A DNA stretch of 64,000 nucleotides from Tillus elongatus (GCA_964006375.1 OZ023267.1:26348739-26412738); one strand, 5' to 3'. Shown: positions 19,314 through 31,607, numbered from the stretch's first letter. Made by a program: numbers and translations. The notes: generated by a model from the sequence alone, not told the origin.

Positions 19314-19387
19314 AGCGTCTGCTTAGCTTAACGGGTAGCATCGTTGCCTCCCATCTGAGTGCCCGGGGTTCGAAACTCACCTGCTCC
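19314..19387 (+). repeat. tRNA-like sequence in the Polinton, right copy
   Basis: Same A box-like and B box-like sequence as 6,312-6,385, here on the plus strand: TAGCTTAACGGGTAGCAT, then GGGGTTCGAAACTC. The stems are too poor for a working tRNA. Confidence 0.45.
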
Positions 19388-19479
19388 AAATGGTTTTTTT
19401 CAAAATATAATAATTTAAAGTAATAGGTTAGACACTTTGGAATGTTTGCATGTGACTGTCTGGCCCAAGTCGTGTGACG

Positions 19480-19739
19480 TCACAGTTTCCTAGACAGGTC
19501 AATGACCTTAGAATGCAGAATAACACGGATGTGACTGTCTGGCCCAGGGCGTGGCTGGGCGCCGGCGCCGGGGCTGGCGCCGGGGCCGGGGCAGGCGCCG
19601 GGGCAGGCGCCGGGGGCAGGCGCCAGGGCGTGGCTAGGCGCCGGCGCCAGGGCGTGGCGCCAGGGCGTGGCTAGGCGCCGGCGCCGTGACGTCACTTCCT
19701 GTGACGTCACTGTCTGCTCAAAGTGTCCCATTACCTACT
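19480..19739 (-). repeat. Right terminal inverted-repeat end
   Basis: Mirror of 5,984-6,240. It contains the GGCGCC minisatellite (19,550-19,688), which is longer than on the left, and TGACGTCA palindromes near 19,477, 19,686 and 19,703. It ends GTCCCATTACCTACT. Confidence 0.85.
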
Positions 19740-19745
19740 AAAAGC
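19740..19745. repeat. Right target-site duplication AAAAGC
   Basis: Perfect match to 5,978-5,983. Confidence 0.92.
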
Positions 19746-20400
19746 AATTCAATTTAAGGAATGTATTTTTCAAAATGTCCACTCCCAACTCCAATACAAC
19801 AGTGCAATCTATTTTAAAAGATTGTATAGCGCTTTTCAACATTTCTGGAGTGATCAAGCGGCACTCTGCGATTCAGGTGGTGTAGCATAAATCTTAGATT
19901 TTGAGTGACCCCACAAAAAGAAATACAAAGAGGTTACGTAGGGCGACCTAGCTGGTCATTGGTTGAAAGCTATACGACCTCCGAAAAAATGATTATCTAA
20001 GAAACCGCATACTCGTACATGCTAATGGGTAGGTGCTCCATCCTGTTAAAAGAAAAGTTGGGTTTCTTGGAGATTTACGAATGTATTTCTCTCAAAATCT
20101 CCACTTCCAACTTCAATACAATAGTGCAGTCTATTTTTAAAAGGTTCTATAAGGTTTTCTAACATTTCTGGCGTGATCAAGCGACACTCTGCGATTCATG
20201 TGGTGTAGCATAAATCTTAGATTTTGAGTGACCTCACAAAAAGAAATGCCAAATGATTAGGTAGGGCGACCTAGCTGGCCATTGGTTAGAAACCCTACGA
20301 CCTCCGGGAAATGAGTATCTAAGAAACCGCATATTCGTACATGATAATGGGTAGGTGCTCCATCCTCTTGAAATAAAAGTTGGGTTTCTTGGAGATTTAC
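19746..20400 (-). pseudogene. Tandem fragments of an IS630/Tc1-mariner transposase
   Basis: A block of about 320 bp occurs twice in tandem (about 19,760-20,072 and 20,078-20,395), roughly 85-90% alike by eye. On the minus strand the second copy reads VNLQETQLLFQEDGAPTHY, FPGGRR, WPARSPYLI and HFFL, matching the second and third catalytic regions of insect IS630-type transposases (QQDGAPPH ... WPPRSPDLTPLDFFLWG). The third-region Asp residues are lost. N-terminal parts are absent. Both are short dead relics, and the tandem arrangement suggests segmental duplication after inactivation. Confidence 0.7.
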
Positions 20401-20409
20401 GTCTTATTC

Positions 20410-21780
20410 CAGTATGGGTGATTAAGCTTAAGAAGTTAATAAGGTCTGCTAACAACTTCAAATAACTTCCACAAGTCTTGTTGACTTGTATTAGCATTTG
20501 TCTCATACTTGGACGAAATCGGACATCTTAGGGGTGCCAATTTAAATTGTAACAGCCTGTATAAGCAAATTTTGAAAATATTTGCAAAATTTGACAACAC
20601 AACCATCAAACAATCATTGGTGAATAAAACTGGATTGTTATTCTTTAACTCATGACAAATTTTGCCTTCTCTCTAGTCCGGAAACCCACATGTAAAGATT
20701 GATAAGTTGATAATTGTAGAGAGCGGAGACCAAATATCTTTGTACCAACAAAATGTAAAGGACATCTACTTGAAAATAATGACAGACCCGACGAAAATCT
20801 TTTGGATATTCTGATGCAACTGATGTGGTGCAGATGCTGCAACAAAATTAAAAGAACTGATGAAGACCCGAGGTCATAGTTGCTATGACAAGACGATCTC
20901 ACCGTGGCATTACAATGACGAAAAAAATATCTGCTACGTACGCTTATGTTAGTTGTTGTTTATTAATGTAACTACATCTGCTAAGAGCTTTTAAATGGGG
21001 TAATCGCAACCAAATGTGCAATTGTGAGCGTTACTTCCTTTTTCAGAATAATATCAATCGTAAAAGATTAGAGCAAACTAGCAACGGCTACATATAGCAG
21101 CAGAGTATGTGTGTGGGGCGTACTATAGATCAGCCTTTTAAACTGCTTACACAATTGTATCTGTTTACAGTGAGAGAAATAACAGTGGCAATATATAGAC
21201 TGTAATGGCAGCGGTTTGGAGTAGATTATTCCGGCCGATCGCAGCTATCAATAATAACCAATTAACGTCAGGTCCTATAATACAGGAGAAGTAACCTTGT
21301 GACTTGGTGCATCAATTAGCAACACACGGCTTTGCTGTAGAGATCATTAGCCGAGTGTGTATAGACGTGTCAGGAAGACCATTTCTCTCAATCCCAGTGA
21401 ATCCTGTTCGCCTAATTGGAGCCTGGATCAATTACAAGCGTTATCTCGCTCCCGAATGCATTAACGAGCGGTCTGCAGTACGGATTTAGATTAGATGGAT
21501 TGACAGTAATTGAATTTGTTGCGAAGTCAAAGTTTACATTATGATAAATGACAATTTGCAGCTTGAACGTGAATTATTAGATCTCTATAACTCGCATGCC
21601 GGGCCATTAAACTATTAATTAATCGAACGTCTCTGTTGCTACACTTGATATCTCTGCAATGCCCAGAGCCGCATTTAGCACTTTTAACCAAAAGCCCAAT
21701 TTCAGTTGAAAACAACATTAACTGGAATATTATTTGTAATTAAAAGTAGAAGTAAAAAAGTCTGTACGCAGCAGATACGT
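20410..21780. other. Non-coding DNA, no recognised gene
   Basis: I see no convincing gene. Sequence complexity is higher at 21,300-21,700 (TAAT-containing phrases such as AACTATTAATTAATCG), as in other unique non-coding DNA. This could be regulatory or simply unique, and there is no direct evidence for either. Confidence 0.35.
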
Positions 21781-22279
21781 TATGGTAGCTCATTTTAACA
21801 GAAGTGAGCTACAGTATATCCTGCGAAAATTATATACACATATACATATATAAGCATATAAAAATTGAAACTGGCCTCGGTAATTGTACAGGTCAGCTAT
21901 CCATACCATCCAGATTCTTGTGCAGACAAACCTTGTGTGCTCAAATTTACGTAGTGTAGCCATCTTAATACGACTTAATAAGGTTTTGTAATGCACAGGG
22001 TGCGCACTTCTCGTCAAAGCTGACAGTTTTGATGGTGAAATTCGCCTGGACAAGAACCCATCCAGTTTCACTGCTGAAGGAGTAGCAATACTTAAAGTCC
22101 TTACCTACATTCTAAACCAGAAAATACGAAATGCTCCGGTAGCCAGCAATTTAAATTCAGTCATAGAGAGCCTACAACATTTTTCACATAAAAAGTATAA
22201 TAACATTATCTGCGCTTTAAGAAAAACATACGATGACATTTCCTCCAATAATCAAACATAATCTATATGTGGACGAAAG

Positions 22280-23870
22280 CTCATTCCGGGGTACCCGGGT
22301 ACCCTTGCTCTGGTGCCTAGTCGTGGACTGCCTGCTGGGGAGGCTCTCGGGAGGGGGGTATATGAGGTACAGGGCTATGCGGACGACATTGTCATCATAG
22401 TCGGAGGAAAAGTCAGACAGGCAGTGTGGGAGCGCATGCAACTACACTGAAAATGGTGGAAGGGTGGACGGTTGATCAAAAGCTCGGGGTGAGCCCTCAG
22501 AAAGCAACCTTCGTGCCGTTTACGAGAAGGAAGTGCGACAGCCACAGAACTCTCACTCTATACGGTAGGAGCATTCCAATGGCCAGGGAGGTAAAATATC
22601 TTGGGGTCGTATTGGACTCTAAGCTAACCTAGAATGGTCACATTGGAAAAATACTGCGTAAGGCAGTCACGACCTTAGCCGTCACTAGGCGGCTATATGG
22701 AAAAACATGGGGACTAAGACCTACTATGGCCCACTGGCTGTACACAAGGGTGGTTAGACCATCGTTAACATACGCGGCACTGGTCTGGTGGCCTAAGGTA
22801 ACACAATCCAGTACCAAACAAACACTAGGCAAGATCCAAAGGATGGCCTGCCTAGGCATCACAGGGGCCATTTCTTCAACCCCAACAGCCGCCATGTTGC
22901 TGAATATGCCCCCCTACACTTAGTTATTATGGGGGAGGCCAGGCTAGGACTATACAGACTAGCCTGAAATGGTAGATTGAAGATCAACCCAAGCTTCAGG
23001 GGCCACTGCAAAATTCAGGAGATCGTGAAGGAGCCCATGCTTGAAATGAGGTCAGACTTCGTGAGCCCGAGAATGTGCAGGGAAAACAACTTTACAGTGG
23101 AAATCCCCGACCGGAAGGCATGGTGGGAGGAGACGCCGGGCATACCACGGGACGCGCTCGTCTGGTTCACGGACGGATCCGGCGGGGAGAGTGGGACGGG
23201 GGCAGGTGTTTACTCGGAAGGACCGAGGGTAGGTCATAGTATTTCCCTCGGAGCCCATGCAACGGTGTTTCAGGCCGAGATGTACGCCATCCTGCACTGT
23301 GTGTGGAAGAACAAGAGGAGGGGCTACACCAACAAGCGGATCCTCATAGCCACAGGCAGCCAGGCAGCACTTACGGCACTAAGTAGACCACGGGTAAATT
23401 CCTGGCTGGTGAGTGAGTGCCGAGACGAGACGAGCGACCTGGCTGTGCAGAATGAGGTGACCCTCATCTGGGTGCCGGGTCACTCTGGGGTCAAAGGTAA
23501 TGAAGAAGCTGACAGTCTTGCGAAGAGAGGCTCAGCAGAACCATTTATGGGACCAGAACCGGCTCTGGGCGTAACAAAGAGCACTGCCAGGGGAGCCATT
23601 AAATCCTGGATCAGAAACCAACACAAGGTGTACTGGGCGGAGTGTCCAGGGCTTAGACATGGGAAGTCAATAATTTCACCCTACCAATGGCTGTGCAGAC
23701 TAGTCCAAGGAACAGTGGTTTTGGAATGGGTGGAGTAAGACTAAGGGTATGCACAATCAACTAAAGGTTGCAGTGCTATCGGGGCGGCAGGGCCGCGGAT
23801 GAGCCCTGAGGGGAAAAAACCGAGAAATGAAGCAATAGAAATACTGGCAAAAAACGCAACGGCAAGAGGT
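22280..23870 (+). pseudogene. Non-LTR retrotransposon RT-RNase H relic
   Basis: The plus strand encodes the end of an RT and an RNase H domain. VQGYADDIVIIVGG (22,366) is the catalytic box. LGVSPQKATFVPFTRR, EVKYLGVVLDSKLT and AHWLYTRVVRPSLTYAALVW form the thumb. The RNase H part has FTDGSG, FQAEMYAI, ATGSQAAL and GNEEADSLAKRG. The third catalytic Asp (normally DSQ) is Gly here. Several frame breaks occur between 22,280 and 22,977. Near 23,670 an internal deletion joins RHGKSII directly to the element's tail; the related copy at 33,560-34,390 shows the missing C-terminus. An RNase H domain places it in the I/LOA/R1-related group rather than Jockey. Confidence 0.82.
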
Positions 23871-23879
23871 AATAAAGTT

Positions 23880-25230
23880 AACGTGATTACCCTATCTCAT
23901 ATAAGCTTCAGATTCAAATTAGAAGCAAAAGTCGAATAGGAGAAATTGTAGCACAATTTTCTATCAACGTCAAGAAATCATTACATACAAATTCATCCTA
24001 CAATTCCCAATAGAATACTGCACATAGAACAACATAACACCTCGCGATTTTATATTAGGTCTCTTGCAAGAATGAGGTTAAACCACGGACGGCTCGCAGC
24101 ACACCTCCACAAAGTAGGCATTGCCACCAGTTGAAAATGTTCCTACGATGACGAATTTATAGTTGGTTTGAATCATACGCTATCTGCCTGCAATCAGTAT
24201 GATACTCATAGACAATAACTGATGAAAATCTAAAGAACGCTGGCGTAGAGTTTCCAATAAACATCGTAACATTGTTAATCCAGGAAAATATCACCATATA
24301 TAGAATATTAGTCAAGCTTTTACAACAGGCAGATATATATTTATAAAACTGTATCCATACGCTTTATCTACACACAGTCACAATGACACATTAAATAAAG
24401 CACTCCGAGTCAGGTTTTGTCATAGTTTGATGTAGTTTAGTTTAATTTAGTCTATTCTTCTAGGATTCAAGTTCGATGGAGATCTGATATACCAACTCAT
24501 TAGACTTGTAAATTAGGTTAGGCTTAACAAGCACTCCCCATGTCTTACCTTGTGTCAATCCAAGCTTGTAGTAGCCACATCTTGTGCCGTCATGACAAAA
24601 ATAGCTCTGATTGGCCCCTGGGCTTGAAGAATTGTGTCCCTGTCTTTCCTATGGTTAAATAAGGTAAATGTATTTACGATTGTACAAATTACGAGTATAT
24701 ATGTATATATTTGTATATTTTTACGTTATAAAAAGTTTTGATTACATTACATGATTAGATAAGTTTAGATATGTTAATTTAATTTAGTAATTCCCAATCA
24801 CCTTGCCAAGTTGCCTATTATTAGCTAGTATATGTGTATATGCATATAAAAAAAGAGTATGTGGCTAGTGGAACCTGCCTTCCTAAACCATTACCCTACA
24901 CACACCTACACTTCATAGATACCTGCAGAGATGCGAAGTCTTTAGTTTTATTCGGTAAAATCCACCGACTTCCCCTGTGACTATTGCTTATATCGAGCAT
25001 CTCCCCTCAAAACTCTACTTTGCTTCCGCGGGGCAGATTTTGAATTTGATTGGCCTAAATCAGTAACGACATTCTCGGTTGCCTTGAGAGGGGATTGTTA
25101 ATACGTCGTACAGTCTCATAGATGTACATTTGCTAGTTCGGGACTCCCCTTGAGCTACTAGACAAATCGACGATGGGACGCATAATGAACTCACAAGTCC
25201 GCAGACTACAAGTACCAATTTGTTTTCATG
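23880..25230. other. AT-rich DNA, no recognised feature
   Basis: No supported gene or known repeat. There are minor TATATG runs near 24,700-24,850. Confidence 0.4.
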
Positions 25231-25240
25231 AAAATTGTGG

Positions 25241-25245
<5 letters not shown>

Positions 25246-25320
<75 letters not shown>
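25246..25320. repeat. (TA)n microsatellite
   Basis: About 75 bp of uninterrupted TA. Confidence 0.97.
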
Positions 25321-25323
<3 letters not shown>

Positions 25324-25690
25324 ATTTACACAGAAGTCCATTTAAATACAACGATATTTGTCACGTATTTTTCCCTCTAGTTTGCAGATGTTTTAATATT
25401 CCCTCATATTGAAGTGAGGCTAGTATGGAGTTACGGAGGTGAAGGAAAGGAAAAAGGATTTACATAATACTTGATACTTGTTCATGAATTAACTATGCAA
25501 AGACCAATGACTTCTTCCAGCTGTTATTGTGAAGTCAGCAAGAGCGTATCGGAGGCGAAATTTAAATTCAATTAATGCAAGAATCGCCTTGCCGCTTAAT
25601 ATCTGGGCATTACATTAACATTCAAAGTTCCTTTGAAAATTTTGTAGCGCAATTCAAAAAGAGTTACTGTAAAAAATGGCCGTAACAAAA

Positions 25691-26370
<680 letters not shown>

Positions 26371-26499
26371 ATATGGGTTCGAAGGGGTAGCTACCCTTTC
26401 AAAAGGTATGGCGATAGGAGTTAGATTTTTTATATCAAAAAGTGAGTTTTTGGCAATAAAAGTCGACATGATTTTAAATTAAAAAGTTATTTAATAATG

Positions 26500-27290
26500 A
26501 GTGGATCCACCGCTAATTTATGGTATATTCACCAATAATATCCCGGGATTCTTTAATTTTGTGAAGAAGGTAAATTTGGTGGTTATGGTAAATTACCCAG
26601 TGCCAGTCATGTCCCACACATGTTCGATTGGTGACAAGTCTGGGGAGCGAGAAGGCCATGGAAGTAAGGTCACGCTTTTTCTTTTGAGCACTTTGTAGTA
26701 ACTATTGCTGCATGAAGGTGTGCGTTGTCTTGTCGGTAAAGGGGTTGAATTAGCCCTCGTAGGTATAGCAATGCAAGGGGCTGCAGGACGTTTCGTATGT
26801 AATAATTATTTGGACCCAAAGACATAATCGGGGCTCGTCACAGAACATAATACGATTCCATTCACCATCCCAATTTGATTTGCCGTCAAACTATTTAAGC
26901 TGAGCAGCTCGACGTCGAGGTGTCAGTGGGATATATAAAAATGGTCTATAATAGCGAAGCCCAAAAGCGCGTATTCTCTTATATATCGTTTTCATAGAGA
27001 CTCTTTGTTGTAAAACACCCAAGCAAGCATTTTCAGTCGACCGTGTTATGGTAACCGTCTTGTAAAGCCGTTATTCTCAAATGACAATCTTTCTGTGCCG
27101 AAGATTATCGGGGTGTCCGAATCCATCACGACGGTTATAGATTTCCTCTTGAGACCACCTGCGCCAACACTGTAACACTGTAACACTGTGACACACTGCG
27201 TCCTATGGAAATTTGTCTGATTGAAAAACCGGCTTCCTGCATGCCAATAATGAGCCCCCCCCCTCACTTAAATGCTTGTAATTGGTCCAG
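26500..27290 (-). pseudogene. Tc1-type transposase pseudogene
   Basis: Minus-strand frames line up with a Tc1 (DD34E) transposase. A helix-turn-helix part near 27,270-27,050 (GAGGLKRKS) is followed by QQRVSMKTIYKRIRAFGLR and PLTPRRRAAQL. The first catalytic region is MFCDEPRLCLW. RGLIQPLYRQDNAHLHAAIV carries the second Asp. FHGLLAPQTCHQSN is a frameshifted version of the W-P-S-R-S-P-D-L-S-P-I-E-H region. Multiple stops and frameshifts make it inactive. Terminal repeats were not located. Confidence 0.75.
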
Positions 27291-27599
27291 AAGTCGCGCC
27301 CAAGTATGACCTAATGACTTATGAAACTGAGTACAAATAGCTACAAAATATTGCTTCAAAATGAAGGAAACTCAAATTTAAAGATATAATTTTGTCACTA
27401 ATTTGTCTGGTAGAATAATAAATTAATGTCAATAACTCGGCCGGTTTATACATATACTAATCTCTACGTTTGTCTCGACTTAAAGATCTGTTCGTTTTGT
27501 TTGTAGCTATGAAGTCAATATAAATACTGTCATTAAGAATTAACATCAATATAAATATAGTTTTTATGTACTATTTTAGTTGAATTATTTATCTTTTGT

Positions 27600-27970
27600 T
27601 AGAGTGTTAACATGTTGAGCCAAACACCCGGTATTAGTTTTCTATTTAAAAAAGATGAGCGGAGATGATGTTGTTTATTTCGCCAGATGTTTGTCGACTT
27701 GATCCAATATCCACATAGTAAATTTCTAGATCAAAAGGGAACGTGCAAATTCCTTAAATAACTCGGTTCCTTCAAACCTATTATCCGTATATTAGATAAC
27801 GGCTCATAAATTTGTCGACCAGAAGATTAAAGCAGGTCTTCGACCTCGTAGTTTCACTACACAATAAACAAACGATGGTTCTTGGACGACAATTTTACTT
27901 CGGACTAGTTCGTTTGCCTTGACGCGATATAAATACACGGTGGCGAATTGTTTAGTTTAGAATTTATCTT
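27600..27970. other. Sequence upstream of the Penelope-like end
   Basis: Non-coding and presumably part of a Penelope-like element because it leads straight into the hammerhead-like block, but I cannot read a protein here. Confidence 0.3.
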
Positions 27971-28013
27971 CCTCTGAAGATGTTGACTTTGTCAACAAAA
28001 CGATCGTAAGGTC
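27971..28013 (+). ncRNA. Hammerhead-ribozyme-like motif, Penelope-like end
   Basis: CCT-CTGAAGAT is followed by a strong 6-bp stem GTTGAC-TTT-GTCAAC, then AAAAC-GATC-GTA-AGG. Stem II is intact, but both core boxes differ by one base from CTGATGA and GAAAC, so cleavage activity is unlikely. The following 50 bases (GTTGTGGTGATTTGGGTTTC) are shared with the other two copies. Confidence 0.5.
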
Positions 28014-28064
28014 TCTGAAATAAGTGTTGTGGTGATTTGGGTTTCTCCAAGTGTACTTATTAGA

Positions 28065-29640
28065 TAATTTTGTGTTCAAAAAAGTTTAAAAATGTACGCC
28101 TGTTCAATTTTTTTCTCCGTGTCGTTATCATTTCTCATGAGACACACAACAGAATAGTATAAAAGATTTAATTGTAATTGACCGCCTCTTAATGGGTGTT
28201 TGGATTTTTTTGAAAGTCAGTATATATTTCTTTGCGTTTTTCATCTACATAAATATGCATCTTATTCTAGTTATTATATATTCTCTAGATACCTTCGACT
28301 TCTTTTATTTATAAACGCGACTTCTTGTGACGCCTCTGTCGTAAATAATTCTCCCTTGGTGATGTCGCTTTGGCGCATAGCAGTTCACAGTTCAGTCGAC
28401 ATTAATAACGCCGGCTTTTAGATTGATCCATTATCATTAGCGGAACAGCACTGTGTTCCATAGATGACTCAATGGTGTCTATTTAATTGCATCTTATGAT
28501 GGTGAACCTAGCAAACTATAGCTCCAACCTAACGGGAAATACACTTCCTGCACGCCATCAATTAAGAGAATACAGGGTACATATCTTTGCTTATCGACTT
28601 GAATAGTTTAATATACCGGCGGTAATTGAAATTCTACTATACGGGCTCAGATGAATCTCATATCGAGCAAGTTAACTCAATTTGCTACTGTCTTGAGCTA
28701 GTACACTGCTGCTAAGAGCGTATCAAATAACGTCAGAGCTAATTAAGATTCCGTTTAAGCAGTTTGTTTAACAATACAAATGGGATGCAAAACTAGATAA
28801 ACAACTTACATGATCTACCAAGCGACGTTTAAAATCAACGTAAAAATACAAAGATTAGTTCTGACTTTATTAGAGCACATTAGATTGACATATTTACGTC
28901 AGCATTACACCTTTCTATACAGGAGTGAAGAATCTTTAACGGAAACGCTCTATCACACATGTGTGGTAACTTAAGGTGGCGTGGGTTTCGCACCCACTAA
29001 ACTCCTTTCTCCATAGTACCGGCTCTGAGGTCCATACCTCCGTTGGAATAATTTCACAGATGAAGTTGAGTTTCACTGTTTCCATTCTCTTTCGTACGGG
29101 GGCGTTATCGGATCAGGATAAGCTTTGGACCCCTATGCCTTAGTGGGAGTTGCTCAGCGTAGTCGGTGGCACTACGGAAAAGAGCATTTCGATGAGACGC
29201 GGCTTGGTGAAATTAGTGGTGAATAGTTGAGTTATGACTTCAAGTTCTAACGGCATTTTCACATCAGAGTGAATCTGCCTGTTTCTGACAAACCATGGTG
29301 CCATGGCGCTCCGGCAACCATTCTCAAAATCTTGTTCTAAATGATTTAAAGGATATTGATGTGTCCGTCGGCCGTAATGGCCCATGCGGGAGATGCATAA
29401 GTCAAGGCTGGCCGGATAATGACTTTGTACATGAGAAATTTTTTGTTCATGGACAATTTGAAATTTTGGTCAAGAAATGAAAAGAACACCTAGATGAAGC
29501 TTTCCGTCGGGTATGTTTGACCTGGGGACGCCATGTTCAGCGTTTGTCTAAGAAAACCACCAGATCTGGCGGAGCTAGAGCCAGTTAATTAGACTACTGT
29601 CTAATAAACGACTGGAACAGAACGCTGGCAGGACACCGCG
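28065..29640. other. Unique non-coding DNA, no recognised gene
   Basis: No gene that I can support. Complexity is normal, with homeodomain-like TAAT/AATTAA words at 28,580-28,760. Open frames of 60-80 codons lack recognisable features. Confidence 0.35.
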
Positions 29641-29666
29641 ACCGTAAAACGGTTATTTAAAGTCAT

Positions 29667-30880
29667 TCAAGTGAACTTGGCTAGGGGAAGGGAGGCAACA
29701 GATGAACTACGGCAAGTTGCAGAGGATCTAAATATGGACGCAGTCCTCGTGCAGGAATCGTATCCGTTTGGGTAAAATTGACCGGTCTGGGTTAGGTGGG
29801 TCGGCGGCAAGCCGGACAAAGTAATGATGGTGGTAAAATCGAAATGGAATCCGAGTCGTCGCAGTTGAGTCACAGCACGGTCAGGGCGGTTGGTGTATGC
29901 ATCGGTAAGGTCGAAGTGGTGCTTGTCGAGGCATATACGCGAAGCATCGGTTACTCTCTCAAAAATAGAAGGCTTTTTGAGAATTCAGAGAAAACCGACA
30001 ATTATATGCGGCGATTTTAACGCCAAGCACGAGGCGTTCGGTGGTGACATCACTGACGAAAGGGGCTTCTAGGTCATGAACGTTGTTGGCGCGGCTAACT
30101 TAGTAATTGAGAATGACGGAGAGTCACCACCCACTTTTCAAACCGTTAACGGAAGGAGTTGGTTAGAAATTACATTAAGTCCCGATGCGATGGTAGATAA
30201 TTGGTTGGTACGATAAGACGAGGTACTTAGTGATCACAGGTCCATTACTTTCGCGGTAAACCATTAAAGCGGAGCGCGAGCGCCCGTCGGTAAAAAAGGA
30301 AGAGCCCCCGGGTTGGCAAACTGGACAGTGTTTCGAGAAGAAATACAAGCGGCTCTAGCAGGAACTCCGGGACAGGAAATATCTGCAGAGGATAGGGCTC
30401 TCGGGTATCAGAAATCTGAAATAAGCTAATGCGACGCAATCAAAAGAAAAAAAAGGACAAAGATTGTGTGATGGAACCAGGAGCTCCGTAGAAAAAAAGG
30501 AAACAGGAAGAGCGAGAGAGGACGCGCAACGGGAGCAGAACCAAGAGCGTCGCCGTGAGCTCTTGGAACGCTTCAAACAGATCCGACTTGGATACAAACA
30601 AGCCATCAAAGAAGCAAAGCTGAGATCGCTGAGGCAAATGCTCTCTAAAGGAAGCGACGACGACCCCCGGGGGCTGGCTCACAAAATCGTTTCGGCAACA
30701 AAGAAAAGAACGCCGACGGCGTGGACAAAGGTGCGAAACGCGGCGGGAAATTTGACGCAGGACAGATGCAAAGCATCGGATGCACTGATCGATAAATACT
30801 TCCCGGCAGACGACGCCGGGAGTAATTCCGCAGAAAATAGGAAAAACCGTGCGGAAACCGTAAACGGGAGTTAAAACATG
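29667..30880 (+). pseudogene. R1-like non-LTR endonuclease relic
   Basis: The plus strand encodes an apurinic-type endonuclease. It starts VNLARGREATDELRQVAED, as in R1-clade proteins, then DAVLVQESYPFG, then IICGDFNAKHEAFGG (catalytic G-D-F-N), VIENDGESPPTFQ and VLSDHRSITF (catalytic S-D-H). A basic linker follows (30,464-30,870: EDAQREQNQERRRELLERFK, then AIKEAKLRSLRQML), ending at YFPADDAG, the spacer before the RT. Several in-frame stops and shifts occur. The RT is cut off at about 30,880, where Penelope-like sequence begins. Probably the same family as the RT relic at 35,060-35,790. Confidence 0.82.
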
Positions 30881-30972
30881 CACTTCGATTTCTCAAAACA
30901 AGGACTGGAGGAAACGGTCAGATTAAGACCTAAATATAAAGCCCCAGGCACTCAGTAGGAAATCTGAATATC

Positions 30973-31430
30973 CGTTATATAAAACAAATTTGTTAGGTAA
31001 TTCGTGAGACAAAGATAAAGTCACTGAAATGTCGGGTATCTATGAGATAGGTTGTAAAGATTGTAATCCTAAATACGCTGGACTGACTAAGAGAACCATT
31101 GAGACTAGATTTCGTGAGCATCTGGCACATCTGAGATAAAATTGTGTAGACAAGTCATGCATGGCACAAAATATTTGGGATAATAACCACCACATTGATA
31201 AAGAAAATCTGAAACTTATCAAAAATATTAGACAGCCAGCGAAGCTAGATGCCTACGAAAGTATTTATATTTCTAAGGCATTAAAAAACAAAAGTTCCTT
31301 AGTCCTCTGTCCCTCTATCCCTGATACAAATAAAATATTCGCAAGCTTGCCAGGAAAAGGTACAAGGAAAGTTCAAAAACCTCCTCCGGCCATAAAAATA
31401 CAATACACAGAAAATTTTCCTGCGATTTAG
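30973..31430 (+). pseudogene. Penelope-like element GIY-YIG endonuclease
   Basis: From about 31,029 the frame reads SGIYEIGCKDCNPKYAGLT, then KRTIETRFREHLAH. This is the GIY ... YIG core (YIG is YAG here) with the Cys-x2-Cys pair typical of Penelope-like endonucleases and the conserved Arg and His. One in-frame TAA (31,137) interrupts it. Then DAYESIYI supplies the conserved Glu, and the frame ends at 31,430. In Penelope-like elements this domain lies C-terminal to the reverse transcriptase; the RT is missing here except for a short lead-in (YKTNLLGNS). A hammerhead motif follows 80 bases downstream, as expected at such an element's end. Confidence 0.8.
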
Positions 31431-31510
31431 CATCCCTCTCGGTATCGATCTCCACCTAAAACTTAGTATATAAGGTGATGTTTATTAGTAAGCAGTTTAT
31501 AACTTTTCAT

Positions 31511-31552
31511 CCTCTGATGACGCGAACATTGTTAGTGAAACGATCGTCAGGT
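31511..31552 (+). ncRNA. Hammerhead ribozyme motif with consensus core
   Basis: CCT-CTGATGA, a 16-base stem-II region (AAC/GTT pairing), GAAAC-GATC-GTC-AGG. Both catalytic boxes are exact (CTGATGA and GAAA), stem III is the two-base-pair AC/GT form closed by GATC typical of Penelope-like elements, the cleavage triplet is GTC, and stem I starts CCT/AGG. Stem II is weaker than in the 27,971 copy. It lies just after the GIY-YIG endonuclease relic. Confidence 0.62.
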
Positions 31553-31607
31553 CTTTAAAAAGATGTGTTGTGGTGATTTGGGTTCTCCAAGTGTACTTAA
31601 CAGTTTC

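Larger units (their letters stand above)
5984..19739. mobile_element. Palindromic non-autonomous Polinton/Maverick
   Basis: The 13,756-bp element has termini AGTAGGTAATGGGAC...GTCCCATTACCTACT, a 6-bp target duplication, and fragments of two Polinton hallmark genes: a type B DNA polymerase (N-terminal domain) and an adenain-like cysteine protease. I saw no integrase, packaging ATPase, capsid gene or polymerase core. The left arm (5,984-11,880) is the reverse complement of the right arm (13,551-19,739) over almost its whole length, so the element is a giant foldback with a 1.67-kb asymmetric centre. The segment order is A (5,984-9,692), B' (9,693-11,880), a (11,881-13,550), B (13,551-15,650), A' (15,650-19,739). 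The arms differ by few substitutions plus tandem-repeat length changes. Movement would require enzymes from a complete Polinton elsewhere. The palindromic layout could be an assembly error, but the differing arms and the intact duplication argue against that. Confidence 0.9.

Noticed and set aside
29140..29480. Overlapping 60-80 codon frames on both strands
   Set aside because: No recognisable motif and no repeat relationship; chance frames are more likely.
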